Positions 17,198 through 25,180 of a DNA stretch of 36,472 nt are shown here, one piece after another (the first letter of the stretch is position 1; the number at the start of each line of letters is the position of its first letter). Made by a program: the position numbers and the translations under genes. The DNA is from Roseinatronobacter alkalisoli (GTDB lineage Bacteria > Pseudomonadota > Alphaproteobacteria > Rhodobacterales > Rhodobacteraceae). Below the pieces are notes generated by a model. That model made no database searches. It was not told where the DNA came from and saw only the letters and a program-made list of their open reading frames with translations. The stretch is from NCBI RefSeq assembly GCF_028745735.1, contig NZ_JAQZSM010000030.1, positions 1 through 36,472 of the forward strand. The letters are read 5' to 3'.

Positions 17198-18352
17198 ATG
17201 GATCAGGCAGAAGCGGAACATACCAACCGGGCAGACCGGCAGACCCCTCTGGAACGGATGACAGCGCGCGCGCGTAAGGCCGCCAACGCCAGATCCGCGG
17301 CATTCGAAGGCGCGATCAGGGTCGCGTTCGGGCGCATGGCGCGGTCACGGCGGGGGTTGGACGCGGTAGCGAAAACCGTGATGATGTACCCTGCCAGTCT
17401 GGCGGAGGTTGTGGAACTCACCGAACCGGGCATGTTCCTTTCGCTGCTCGAAGGGCCGGAAGACAGGATCGGACTGGTCCTGATGTGCCCCAACATGATG
17501 GCCGGACTTGTCGAAGCCGTGACAACAGGACGTGTGGGCGAAGGGGCACCTGCGCCCCGTAAACCCACGCGCACCGATGCCGCATTGCTGGCCCCGCTTA
17601 TTGACCGATTCTTTCAGCAGATCGTGGCGCGGTTGGAAGCAGCGCCGCAATGCGATCAGTTCGCGGGTTATGTTTACGGGTCATTTCTGGATGACCCGCG
17701 CCCGCTTGGGGTTCTGCTGGAAGACGTGACCTATCAGATCCTGAAACTGCGTGTGAAATTCGTTGAAACATCGCGCCAAGGCGAATTGTATCTGATCCTG
17801 CCCGATATCGCGTTTGTGCCAGACGGAACAGGGCCGGATGACACCGCTGACGCGGCATGGGCCACCCGGCTGGAGGCCGCTGTTTCCACAAGTGAAGTCC
17901 AGCTTGACGCTGTTCTGTGCCGGATACAGATGAAGCTTTCCGCAGTGTCGACGCTGTCCTGCGGTGATGTTCTGTGCCTTCCTGAAAGCGCGCTGGAGGC
18001 GCTGTCACTGGAAACACTGGACGGCAGGGCGATTGCGCAGGCCCGGCTGGGGCAGGCGCGTGGCCAGCGCGCGCTGCGCCTGACAACACGCCCCGGCGAT
18101 ATGCCCGATGACGCTGATATTCCCTTCACACTGCCGACTTCGGCCGCGCGGGTCTTGCAAGTGGGTGTCGTTCCCGAAGACAGCACCCCCCGGTCTGAAG
18201 AAACCGCCGATGAGATGCTGGCCGGATTTACCCCGCCGGGCGATTTTTCGCAGACAGGGGCATTTACACAGCCGGATGCCATGTCACCGCTGGACGAAGG
18301 GCTGCTATTGGACGAAGGCGGGCCGCCGGATACAAGAGAGGAGCCGGAGTAA
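17198..18352 (+). CDS. FliM/FliN-family flagellar motor C-ring protein
   Basis: A 384-residue protein of the Rhodobacterales C-ring type. Its middle region includes LAEVVELTEPGMFLSLLEGP and the characteristic APAPRKPTRTDAALLAPLID. This is followed by YGSFLDDPRPLGVLLEDVTY and a C-terminal SpoA/FliN-like domain with LSCGDVLCLPESALEAL and ARLGQARGQRALRL. The acidic ~90-residue tail is low-complexity. It probably forms part of the flagellar switch or export ring. No other flagellar gene is in the window, so this is an orphan locus. The start at 17198 gives MDQAEAEHTN; the ribosome-binding site is weak. The stop is 42 bp from the convergent aminohydrolase gene. Confidence 0.85.
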   Translation: MDQAEAEHTNRADRQTPLERMTARARKAANARSAAFEGAIRVAFGRMARSRRGLDAVAKTVMMYPASLAEVVELTEPGMFLSLLEGPEDRIGLVLMCPNMMAGLVEAVTTGRVGEGAPAPRKPTRTDAALLAPLIDRFFQQIVARLEAAPQCDQFAGYVYGSFLDDPRPLGVLLEDVTYQILKLRVKFVETSRQGELYLILPDIAFVPDGTGPDDTADAAWATRLEAAVSTSEVQLDAVLCRIQMKLSAVSTLSCGDVLCLPESALEALSLETLDGRAIAQARLGQARGQRALRLTTRPGDMPDDADIPFTLPTSAARVLQVGVVPEDSTPRSEETADEMLAGFTPPGDFSQTGAFTQPDAMSPLDEGLLLDEGGPPDTREEPE

Positions 18353-18394
18353 TGCAGGCACAATTGCCCCCTTCCGGGTTTCCTGCGGCGCGCT

Positions 18395-19237
18395 TCAGGG
18401 TAATGCCGCGTGGCGGTTCACATCCTTATATAGCAGGTAGCGGAATGGTTCCGGTCCGCCCGCATAGCAGGCTTGCGGGCAAAACGCGCGCAACCACATG
18501 AAATCCCCGGCTTCTACTTCGACCCATTGCTGATTCAGATGATAGACACCCTTGCCACGCAAGACATACAGCCCGTGTTCCATTACATGGGTTTCGTCGA
18601 ACGGAATGCTGGCACCCGGCTGCAAGGTCACGATCGTTACATGCATGTCGTGGCGCATGTCGGTCGGGTCCATGAAACGGGTTGTGGCCCAGGCACCGTT
18701 GGTGCCGGGCATGGCGGCGGCGGGGATATCGTTTTCGTTGGTGAAAAACGGGTTCGGGTGGTCCAGCCCGTCCACTGCCTGATAGCGTTTGCGAATCCAG
18801 TGGAATACGGTTTTGTCAGCGCCGGAATTGTGTACTTGCCAATCCGTGCCAGCGGGCAGAAACGCGAATCCACCCGATGTCAGGTTATGGGTTTCGCCAC
18901 CAATCCGCACCGTCAGCGCCCCTTCGACAACAAAAAGCGCGCCTTCGGCCTGCGGGTCGGTTTCGGGGCGGTCACTGCCGCCATCCGGGGCAAGTTCGAC
19001 AATATATTGCGAGAATGTTTCGGCAAATCCACTCAGCGGGCGGGCCAGAACCCAGAACCGCGCCCCAGTCCAGAAGGGCAGATAGCTTGTCACAATATCC
19101 GAAAGCGTGCCTTTGGGGATGATGGCGAAGGCTTCGGTGAACATTGCGCGGTCGGTCGTCAGTTGCGATTGCGGCGGCAGCCCCCCTTGCGGGACATAAT
19201 AGGCAGGCGGCGGCGTGCGCGTGGCATCTGCGGTCAT
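18395..19237 (-). CDS. allE: (S)-ureidoglycine aminohydrolase, bicupin
   Basis: This 280-residue protein has two cupin barrels and matches AllE/YlbA (UGHY), the Mn-dependent enzyme that releases ammonia from (S)-ureidoglycine in allantoin breakdown. Visible features are PEGALFVVEGALTVRIGG-like cupin 1 strands, FLPAGTDWQVHNSG, and the cupin 2 metal site ETHVMEHGLYVLRGKGVYHL. The typical C-terminal region WLRAFCPQACYAGG precedes RYLLYKDVNRH. The start at 19237 has GGAG upstream. Other purine-degradation genes are not in the window. It is 124 bp downstream of the sugar dehydrogenase on the same strand. Confidence 0.92.
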   Translation of the reverse strand: MTADATRTPPPAYYVPQGGLPPQSQLTTDRAMFTEAFAIIPKGTLSDIVTSYLPFWTGARFWVLARPLSGFAETFSQYIVELAPDGGSDRPETDPQAEGALFVVEGALTVRIGGETHNLTSGGFAFLPAGTDWQVHNSGADKTVFHWIRKRYQAVDGLDHPNPFFTNENDIPAAAMPGTNGAWATTRFMDPTDMRHDMHVTIVTLQPGASIPFDETHVMEHGLYVLRGKGVYHLNQQWVEVEAGDFMWLRAFCPQACYAGGPEPFRYLLYKDVNRHAALP

Positions 19238-19361
19238 TCTGTGGTGCTCCGTCGTGATGGCTTGCTCTGGCGTAGCATGGCCGCAGCCGACCATGCCAGC
19301 GCCGATTTTGCAGACAGAGTTTCCTGAATTCCCGAAGAATTGGCCAACCCGCATGATACGG

Positions 19362-20513
19362 TCAGGGGGCGGGGGTAAGCCGTATCAGCGGCGCGTTTTC
19401 GCCATCAGCCAGAACATAGACCGACCCGTTCTGTGGATGGACGGCAACATCGCGAATGCGGTGACCTTCGCCGTCCAGAAGGCGTGCGACTGGTTCCAGG
19501 GTTCCGTTCTCTTCAGTGAACAGCCCCAGATATTCGTGAAACAGGTTCCCGATAAGTAAATGGCCCTGCCAGTCAGGAAAGGCATCCCCGGTATAAAAGG
19601 TCATGCCCGATGGTGGGAAATGATCCTCGCGCCCTGCTGGCCAGACATGGACGGGCGCAACGAAACCATCACCTTCCTGATGCGGTTCTGCAAAGCGCTG
19701 CCCGCCGCGATAGGTCACGCCATTGGCGGCCAATGGCCAGCCGTAATTCCCGCCGCGGGTGACAATGTTCACCTCGTCCCCGCCTGCTTCGCCATGTTCG
19801 GCAAGCCATATCTCGCCGGTTTGCGGGTGTATCGTCATCGCCTGAATATTGCGGTGGCCATAGGACCAGATTGCGCCTGCGGCCCCGTCATCATCAACGA
19901 AAGGGTTGTCTGCGGGAATGCCACCGTCCAGCGTCAGGCGGATCACGCTGCCGTTCTCGCTCGACAGGTCTTGCGAAATATGGTCCGGCCCGAAGTCCTT
20001 GGACCCGCGATCGCCAAAACCAACGAATACGTGCCCGTCAGAAAACACGATACGTGACCCGAAATGCGCCCCGGAATCGATCGCGGGGGTGACGCTGTGC
20101 AACACCTCCAGGTTGGTCAATGTGCCTGCATCGCGGTCCAGTCGTGCCCGACCCAGATGGGTTGTGGAATTCTGTCCGCCCACGCGCCCGGCCCAGGTCA
20201 GATATACCAGACCCGTTTGCGCAAAATCAGGTGAAAGGGCAATGTCCAGCAAGCCGCCCTGGCCGCGTGTGTCAACATCCGGTGTGCCGCTGATGGTCTG
20301 AACCTGCGCGCCATCCTGATCCAGTATCACAATCCCGCCGCCACGCTTTGTGACAATCACCTCATTGCTGCCTGGCAGAAAGGCCATTGCCCAGGGCCTG
20401 TTCAGGTCAGTGGCGATGGTTTCAGCTTCATATGCGGTCTGCGCGATTGCGGGCACGGACAAGGTTGCGGTAACGGCACATGTTGCCACGATCCGGCGTG
20501 TTGATATCAGCAT
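19362..20513 (-). CDS. PQQ-dependent soluble sugar dehydrogenase (Asd/YliI-like)
   Basis: A 383-residue periplasmic beta-propeller of the soluble aldose/glucose dehydrogenase family, which oxidises sugars with pyrroloquinoline quinone. A signal peptide ends near SVPAIAQT. Family landmarks are LNRPWAMAFLPGSNEVIVTKRGG, GQGGLLDIALSPDF, IDSGAHFGSRIVF (catalytic-site His), GHRNIQAMTIHPQTG, EHGEAGGDEVNIV and GGNYGWPLA. The start at 20513 is preferred to the ATG at 20525 because GAGGAT sits five bases before it. A 12-bp perfect inverted repeat lies just upstream. No PQQ biosynthesis genes are in the window, so cofactor supply is unknown. Confidence 0.9.
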   Translation of the reverse strand: MLISTRRIVATCAVTATLSVPAIAQTAYEAETIATDLNRPWAMAFLPGSNEVIVTKRGGGIVILDQDGAQVQTISGTPDVDTRGQGGLLDIALSPDFAQTGLVYLTWAGRVGGQNSTTHLGRARLDRDAGTLTNLEVLHSVTPAIDSGAHFGSRIVFSDGHVFVGFGDRGSKDFGPDHISQDLSSENGSVIRLTLDGGIPADNPFVDDDGAAGAIWSYGHRNIQAMTIHPQTGEIWLAEHGEAGGDEVNIVTRGGNYGWPLAANGVTYRGGQRFAEPHQEGDGFVAPVHVWPAGREDHFPPSGMTFYTGDAFPDWQGHLLIGNLFHEYLGLFTEENGTLEPVARLLDGEGHRIRDVAVHPQNGSVYVLADGENAPLIRLTPAP

Positions 20514-20521
20514 GTCTATCC

Positions 20522-20552
20522 TCATGTCTTTGGCAATATACCAAAGACATGA
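20522..20552. promoter_or_regulatory. 12-bp perfect inverted repeat upstream of the sugar dehydrogenase gene
   Basis: TCATGTCTTTGG (20522-20533) and CCAAAGACATGA (20541-20552) are exact complements separated by 7 bp. The repeat lies in the 91-bp gap between tolC and the dehydrogenase start at 20513. In DNA it looks like a dimeric-repressor operator. In mRNA it would form a hairpin whose 3' arm runs into the GAGGAT ribosome-binding site. Which applies cannot be decided. Confidence 0.55.
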
Positions 20553-20604
20553 CATTCCGGCGCGCATCGGCAAATCACAACCGCTTGTGGTCGCGATCCG
20601 GGGC

Positions 20605-21984
20605 TTATTCCCGCCCGATTGCGCGCAAGACGCGGTCCAGTGCCTCGCCCTGTTGCGATGTAACCGGGGCGTTGCGTACAGCGTTGAAATAGGCTTCCGG
20701 GTCATAGGTCGGAATACCCAGGCGCAAATGATCCACTGTCAGCAACCCCATCGCCGCCATCAAGCCGTAGCTGGCCACCTGCACACCAGCCTGCGATTGC
20801 AGAAGGGCTGTGCGCGCATCCATCAGGTCGTTCTCCGCGTTCAGCACATCCAATGTGGTGCGTGCGCCAAGCCGGGCTTCTTCGCGGGTGCCGTCAAATG
20901 CACTTTGGGCTGCACGTACCTGTTGCTGGCTGGCGGCGATGCGGGCGCGGGCAACGTCAAGACTGGCCCATTGCACAGCGACATTCTGAATGACCTGTGC
21001 AACGCTGCGGTGCAGGCCGGAACGCGCCGCGTCACGCCGCGCCAGCGCCTGACGGTGCTGCGCACTGATTGCGCCGCCCTGATATAGCGGGCGCGCATAA
21101 CGAACACCTGCTGAAGCAGAGCGTGTGCTGCCGCTGTTCAGCAAATCCGTGGTGACACCGATGCTTGCATCGGCGGTTACACTGCCATGGCGTGCTGCTG
21201 CCGCGCGTTCTGCGTTCAGTTCGGCGGCGGTCACTTCAAACTGTGCCTGCTTGATTACGGGGTGGCTGTTGCGCGCGATGTCCTGTGCCGTCTGCAGGTT
21301 TGCAGGCAGACCGGGCAGAGCAGGGGGCTGGCGCAACTGGCCGGGGTGGCGCCCGGTGACGAATTTGTATTCTTCGCGTGCGATGGCAAGATCCCCTTCG
21401 GCAGCGGCAAGCTGGCTGCGTGCTGCAGCCAGGCGGGCTTCTGCAAGGGAGACATCGGTGCGCGTGATTTCGCCCAGTTCAAAGCGTTCGCGCGCGGCGT
21501 TCAGTTCCTGCTGCGTCAGGCGCAACGTGGTCTGGCGCAATGTTACGGTTTCAATACCGCTGCGCACATCCATGAAGGCGCGCGCCGCATCCAGCAAGAC
21601 CTGCTGTTCGACATTCAGCAGCGCCTGCCGCGTTCCCATGACCAGTGCTTCTGCGCTTTGGCGTGCCAGTGCGCCGCGCCCGAAATCGATCAGCGTGATT
21701 TCTGCCGAAAGATTGACCGAGGCTGTCAGCGATTCGCGTTGCAGGCCAGCGCTTTGTTTCTGACCGCGCGCCTGTGCCACGAAATTCAGCACCGGGCGCA
21801 GTGAAGCAACCGCCTGAGCCACATCTTCATCCGCAGCGCGTAAAACGGCGCGGTTCTGTTCCAGAAGATCGGAGTTCTGATAGGCATTTATGAACGTATC
21901 TGCCAGCGACTGTGCGGCACCGGGTGCCCCCGAGAGGGCGGTGCTGCAAGCAATGGCAAATGCGGCGAAGGTGGTTCTGAACAT
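20605..21984 (-). CDS. TolC-family outer-membrane efflux/type I secretion channel
   Basis: This 459-residue protein has a signal peptide (MFRTTFAAFAIACSTALSG, cleavage near AQS) and the two-fold repeated alpha-helical pattern of TolC. Each half contains a long coiled-coil pair, for example LNAARERFELGEITRTDVSLAEARLAAA and ARLGARTTLDVLNAENDLMDA. TolC trimers span the outer membrane and periplasm and join inner-membrane export pumps. The start of the mature protein (SLADTFINAYQNSDLLEQNRA) is typical. It lies 62 bp downstream of pcm on the same strand, a pairing I recall from other alphaproteobacteria. No inner-membrane partner is in the window. Confidence 0.93.
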   Translation of the reverse strand: MFRTTFAAFAIACSTALSGAPGAAQSLADTFINAYQNSDLLEQNRAVLRAADEDVAQAVASLRPVLNFVAQARGQKQSAGLQRESLTASVNLSAEITLIDFGRGALARQSAEALVMGTRQALLNVEQQVLLDAARAFMDVRSGIETVTLRQTTLRLTQQELNAARERFELGEITRTDVSLAEARLAAARSQLAAAEGDLAIAREEYKFVTGRHPGQLRQPPALPGLPANLQTAQDIARNSHPVIKQAQFEVTAAELNAERAAAARHGSVTADASIGVTTDLLNSGSTRSASAGVRYARPLYQGGAISAQHRQALARRDAARSGLHRSVAQVIQNVAVQWASLDVARARIAASQQQVRAAQSAFDGTREEARLGARTTLDVLNAENDLMDARTALLQSQAGVQVASYGLMAAMGLLTVDHLRLGIPTYDPEAYFNAVRNAPVTSQQGEALDRVLRAIGRE

Positions 21985-22046
21985 TCCTGCCCTTTCAAGC
22001 GTTGCATAACTATGCTGGCCGGGCGTGGTTTTCCCGCCCGGTCTGA

Positions 22047-22700
22047 TCAGAAAGTGAACGCTTTCTGTTTTTCAAAGCCCGGCAACACAGGCGCGGCTGC
22101 ATTGAAAACGTCGCGCCAGGAAATCTGTGCGCCCTGCCTGACGCCAAGGCGCACAACACCCAGCGCCCCTTCCATGAAAAGGGCAATCACGCGCCCGTCT
22201 TCGCGCAACTGGTCTGTCAGTGTTTCGGGGAATTCCGATATCCCGCCTTGCACAATCATCGCGTCGTAGGGCGCATGCGCCGCCGCACCTTCGGTAAGCG
22301 GGCCTTTGTGAATGATCACCGCTTCTGCACCGACACGGGGCAGGATACTTTCCGCATCGCTGGCAAGGCTGTCGTCTTCTTCGACCGCGACGACCGCCTG
22401 GGCCATCCGTGCAAGCACGGCGGCCGAATAACCAGCCCCGCAGCCGATATCAAGCACCAGCTCATTCTGGGTCACGTCCAGCGCGTCCAGCATTTTTGCC
22501 AGTGTCCGGGGGTCCAGAATGACACGGTTGTCCCCGACAGTGATGTTTTCACCGACATAGGCGGTTTCGCGCAGCGCATCGGGAACGAACTCCTCGCGCG
22601 GGATACGCAGCATCGCGTCTATGATCGGAAATTTGGTCACATCAGACGGACGCACTTGCGTATCAACCATCATCACGCGGCGAGTTGCATAATCCGGCAT
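22047..22700 (-). CDS. pcm: Protein-L-isoaspartate O-methyltransferase family protein
   Basis: This 217-residue SAM-dependent methyltransferase of the PCMT family methylates isoaspartyl residues as a step in protein repair. SAM motif I is LVLDIGCGAGYSAAVLA. The family segments VDTQVRPSDV, PREEFVP, AYVGENITVGDNRVILDPRT and YDAMIVQGGISEFPETL are all present. The start at 22700 (MPDYATRRVMM) has GGAG upstream; an extension to 22835 has no family similarity. It is divergent from mscL across 227 bp and probably co-transcribed with tolC. In this lineage such proteins often drift from canonical Pcm, so exact substrate is inferred. Confidence 0.9.
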   Translation of the reverse strand: MPDYATRRVMMVDTQVRPSDVTKFPIIDAMLRIPREEFVPDALRETAYVGENITVGDNRVILDPRTLAKMLDALDVTQNELVLDIGCGAGYSAAVLARMAQAVVAVEEDDSLASDAESILPRVGAEAVIIHKGPLTEGAAAHAPYDAMIVQGGISEFPETLTDQLREDGRVIALFMEGALGVVRLGVRQGAQISWRDVFNAAAPVLPGFEKQKAFTF

Positions 22701-22927
22701 CGACTGAACTCTCCAGTTTGATTTTCTCAGATTGGTATTGCCACAGAACGGGCACCCTCGCAATATCCGTCGCGTTGAAAACGGCAAAGCAGGCAGAATC
22801 GGCACCGCCTGTGGCGGATGAATGCCGGGAATCAAGCTTTTCGCGCCCGAAACGCGGTTAATTTATCTTTTCAGTGCCGGGAGCACCGGTGCATAATACC
22901 TGAACAGAAAAAATCAGGAGAAAACCC

Positions 22928-23311
22928 ATGCTTAAAGAGTTCAGAGCCTTTATCACGCGCGGCAACGTCATGGATATGGCCGTGGGTATCATCATTGGTG
23001 CGGCCTTCACGGCCATTGTCACATCCCTTGTGGATGATCTGGTAAACCCGCTTATCGGCATTTTTGCGGGAGGTGTTGATTTCAGCGAAGTCAGCTTCGG
23101 TCTGGGCGAAGCGCAGTTCATGATAGGAAATTTCATCAATGCGATCATCAAGTTCCTGATCATTGCATGGGTTGTGTTCCTGCTGGTCAGGACGATGAAC
23201 CGGATCAGTAGTCTGAACAAGAAAAAGGAAGCACCAGTGCCCGAGGCCCCCAAAGGCCCCACAACTGAAGAACTTCTGATCGAAATCCGCGACACCCTGA
23301 AGGCGAAGTAG
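22928..23311 (+). CDS. mscL: Large-conductance mechanosensitive channel
   Basis: MscL (127 aa) forms the pentameric emergency valve that opens on hypo-osmotic shock. It has the N-terminal helix [22 protein letters not shown]1 with [20 protein letters not shown], a short periplasmic loop, TM2 [19 protein letters not shown], and a charged C-terminal helix ending [14 protein letters not shown]. The ribosome-binding site AGGAG is well placed. The 227-bp upstream gap (22701-22927) contains a GCACCGGTGC palindrome (22883-22892) followed by CATAAT, a possible -10 box without a clear -35. Confidence 0.97.
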   Translation: MLKEFRAFITRGNVMDMAVGIIIGAAFTAIVTSLVDDLVNPLIGIFAGGVDFSEVSFGLGEAQFMIGNFINAIIKFLIIAWVVFLLVRTMNRISSLNKKKEAPVPEAPKGPTTEELLIEIRDTLKAK

Positions 23312-23321
23312 GTCATCCCCC

Positions 23322-23373
23322 ACATATGAACTGGCGACGGGCCGCACCCCACAGGGCTGCCCGTTTCATATGT
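23322..23373. terminator. Bidirectional terminator-like stem between mscL and the Lrp-family gene
   Basis: ACATATGAA (23322-23330) pairs with TTCATATGT (23365-23373), and inside it ACGGGC (23337-23342) pairs with GCCCGT (23359-23364). This gives about 15 bp of stem with a 6-nt one-sided bulge. It spans the 54-bp convergent gap and the Lrp stop codon. No strong T-run is present, so termination in both directions is inferred from position. Confidence 0.5.
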
Positions 23374-23824
23374 CTATGGCGGTTGTCTGGACCACATTGC
23401 GCAAGGCAAAGGATGACTGCATCTGCACCACACCGGGCAGCCGGCTAAGGTGGCGGCGATGAATGCGTGCGAAATCATCGCTGTCGGCTGCAATGACCTT
23501 CAGCAGGTAATCGGCAGTGCCCGCCATCAGATGACATTCCAGCACATCGGGAACGCGCGCAACCGCGCGTTCGAACGCATCCAGAATTTCATTGCTTTGG
23601 CCTGACAGCTTGATTTCCACAAATACGACTGTGGCGCGGCCAATGCGCCTTCGGTCCAGCAAGGCGACATAATCGGCGATAATGCCGTCAGCTTCCAGCC
23701 GTTGTACGCGCCGGTGACAGGCCGATGGCGACAGGTTGACCAACTCTGCCAGTTCGGCGTTTGTCACGCGCCCCTGCTTTTGCAGTACCCGCAAAATACG
23801 ACGATCGGTGTCATCTAGCTGCAT
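23366..23824 (-). CDS. Lrp/AsnC-family transcriptional regulator, likely regulator of ald
   Basis: This 152-residue regulator has an N-terminal winged helix-turn-helix (LDDTDRRILRVLQKQGRVTN, then AELAELVNLSPSACHRRVQR). A C-terminal RAM/ACT-like ligand domain follows (ECHLMAGTADYLLKVIAADS). Lrp/AsnC proteins form octamers that bind amino acids. The gene is divergent from alanine dehydrogenase across 137 bp, the standard arrangement for an AldR-type alanine-responsive activator. The ligand is therefore inferred to be alanine. Convergent with mscL at its 3' end. Confidence 0.93.
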   Translation of the reverse strand: MQLDDTDRRILRVLQKQGRVTNAELAELVNLSPSACHRRVQRLEADGIIADYVALLDRRRIGRATVVFVEIKLSGQSNEILDAFERAVARVPDVLECHLMAGTADYLLKVIAADSDDFARIHRRHLSRLPGVVQMQSSFALRNVVQTTAIDI

Positions 23825-23961
23825 CGCAGCGCAATCCTTTTCCGGGAATTGGCCAATATGGATAAGATTATTTGAATATTTATGGCAATATGCGTGAAAT
23901 TGTCAAGAATTCACCCGGATGCGGCGATATTCTGCTACATATTCTATGAGGAGGACATGAC
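23825..23961. promoter_or_regulatory. Divergent lrp/ald regulatory region
   Basis: This A+T-rich 137-bp gap holds two direct copies of CAATATG (23854-23860 and 23886-23892), spaced 32 bp start to start, about three helical turns. This is compatible with binding by an Lrp/AsnC octamer. GAGGAGG at 23949-23955 is the ald ribosome-binding site. Promoter boxes are not clear enough to place. Confidence 0.45.
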
Positions 23962-25080
23962 ATGCTTATCGGTTGCCCGAAAGAAATCAAGCCACAGGAA
24001 TTCCGTGTCGGCCTGACGCCAGTTGCCGCACAGGAAGCCATAATCCATGGTCATCAGGTTATCGTCGAAACGGGTGCCGGGCAGGGTGCCGGGTTCGAAG
24101 ATGACGCATATCAGGCAATAGGCGCGCAGGTGGTGGATACGGCGGAAGAAATCTTTGCCCGCGCTGAACTGGTCGTCAAGGTCAAGGAACCTCAGGCGGT
24201 GGAGCGCAAGCAATTGCGCGAAGGACAGGTTCTGTTCACGTATTTGCACTTGGCACCCGATGAACTGCAAACCCGCGATCTGCTGGACAGTGGCGTGACC
24301 GCGATTGCCTATGAAACCGTGACGGACCGCGCCGGTGGGCTGCCGTTGCTTGCCCCCATGTCCGAAGTGGCCGGGCGACTGGCACCGCAGGTTGGGGCAT
24401 GGACCTTGCAAAAGGCCAATGGCGGGCGCGGGGTGCTGATGGGTGGTGTCCCCGGTGTGGCACCGGCACGTGTTGTGGTGATTGGTGGCGGCGTTGTCGG
24501 CACCCATGCTGCACGTATTGCGGCAGGCATGGGCGCGGATGTCACCGTGCTGGAAATGTCGCTGCCGCGCCTGCGCTATCTGGATGATGTCTTTTCCGGG
24601 GTGTTCAAGACCAGCTATGCATCAAAGGGCAACACGGCCGAATTGGTCGAACAGGCCGATATGGTCATCGGGGCCGTTCTTATACCGGGTGCCGAAGCCC
24701 CGAAACTGATAACACGCGAACAGTTGGCCCGCATGAAACCTGGTGCGGCGCTGGTGGATGTGGCGATTGATCAGGGCGGGTGTTTTGAAACCTCGCGCGC
24801 GACCACCCATGCGGACCCGATCTATGCGGTGGACGGGATCATGCATTACTGCGTAGCCAATATGCCCGGCGCTGTGGCGCGCAGTTCCACAATTGCACTG
24901 GGCAATGCGACCATGCCCTTCATGCTGGCGCTGGCCAACAAGGGGTGGCGGCAGGCCTGTGAAGATGATGCGCATCTGCTGGCGGGGCTGAACACACATG
25001 CCGGTCACCTGACCTATTATGCTGTTGGCAAGGCGCAGGGCATTGACGTGCTGTCAGCCTCCATGGCGCTGAAAGTTTAA
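23962..25080 (+). CDS. ald: Alanine dehydrogenase
   Basis: Ald (372 aa) reversibly oxidises L-alanine to pyruvate and ammonia with NAD. The catalytic residues fall exactly where expected: Lys75 in VVKVKEP and His96 in TYLHLAP. The substrate-binding arginine region (KPQEFRVGLTP) and the Rossmann glycine motif VIGGGVVGTHAARIA are intact. So are DVAIDQGGC and the C-terminal HLTYYAVGKAQ. Length is typical. A strong ribosome-binding site precedes the ATG. The divergent Lrp-family gene is the likely regulator. Confidence 0.97.
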   Translation: MLIGCPKEIKPQEFRVGLTPVAAQEAIIHGHQVIVETGAGQGAGFEDDAYQAIGAQVVDTAEEIFARAELVVKVKEPQAVERKQLREGQVLFTYLHLAPDELQTRDLLDSGVTAIAYETVTDRAGGLPLLAPMSEVAGRLAPQVGAWTLQKANGGRGVLMGGVPGVAPARVVVIGGGVVGTHAARIAAGMGADVTVLEMSLPRLRYLDDVFSGVFKTSYASKGNTAELVEQADMVIGAVLIPGAEAPKLITREQLARMKPGAALVDVAIDQGGCFETSRATTHADPIYAVDGIMHYCVANMPGAVARSSTIALGNATMPFMLALANKGWRQACEDDAHLLAGLNTHAGHLTYYAVGKAQGIDVLSASMALKV

Positions 25081-25112
25081 GCGTTAAATCGCCGGTTATC
25101 GGAGAAAAATAC

Positions 25113-25149
25113 ATTCTATTATTGCAATGTGTTTCGGGGTGGCTATATT
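25113..25149 (+). promoter_or_regulatory. Promoter and candidate SqrR-like operator of the sulfur operon
   Basis: A sigma70-type promoter is visible: TTGCAA (25122-25127), a 16-bp spacer, then TATATT (25144-25149), 31 bp before the persulfide dioxygenase ATG. Overlapping the -35 is ATTC-N8-CAAT (25113-25128). This differs by one base from ATTC-N8-GAAT, which I recall as the site of SqrR, the persulfide-sensing repressor of Rhodobacter. No SqrR/BigR gene is in the window, so the regulator would be encoded elsewhere. Confidence 0.4.
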
Positions 25150-25180
25150 GCAGTTCAGACATGAAAACGGAGAACGCGCC

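Noticed and set aside
18473-19327. Plus-strand frame of 284 codons
   Set aside because: Antisense to the ureidoglycine aminohydrolase, with no recognisable domain.
22883-22892. GCACCGGTGC palindrome upstream of mscL as an operator
   Set aside because: Only 10 bp of G+C-rich palindrome, expected by chance at this composition, with no supporting promoter.
25084-25098. CtrA-like site (TTAA-N7-GTTA) after ald
   Set aside because: One half does not match TTAA and there is no cell-cycle gene nearby.
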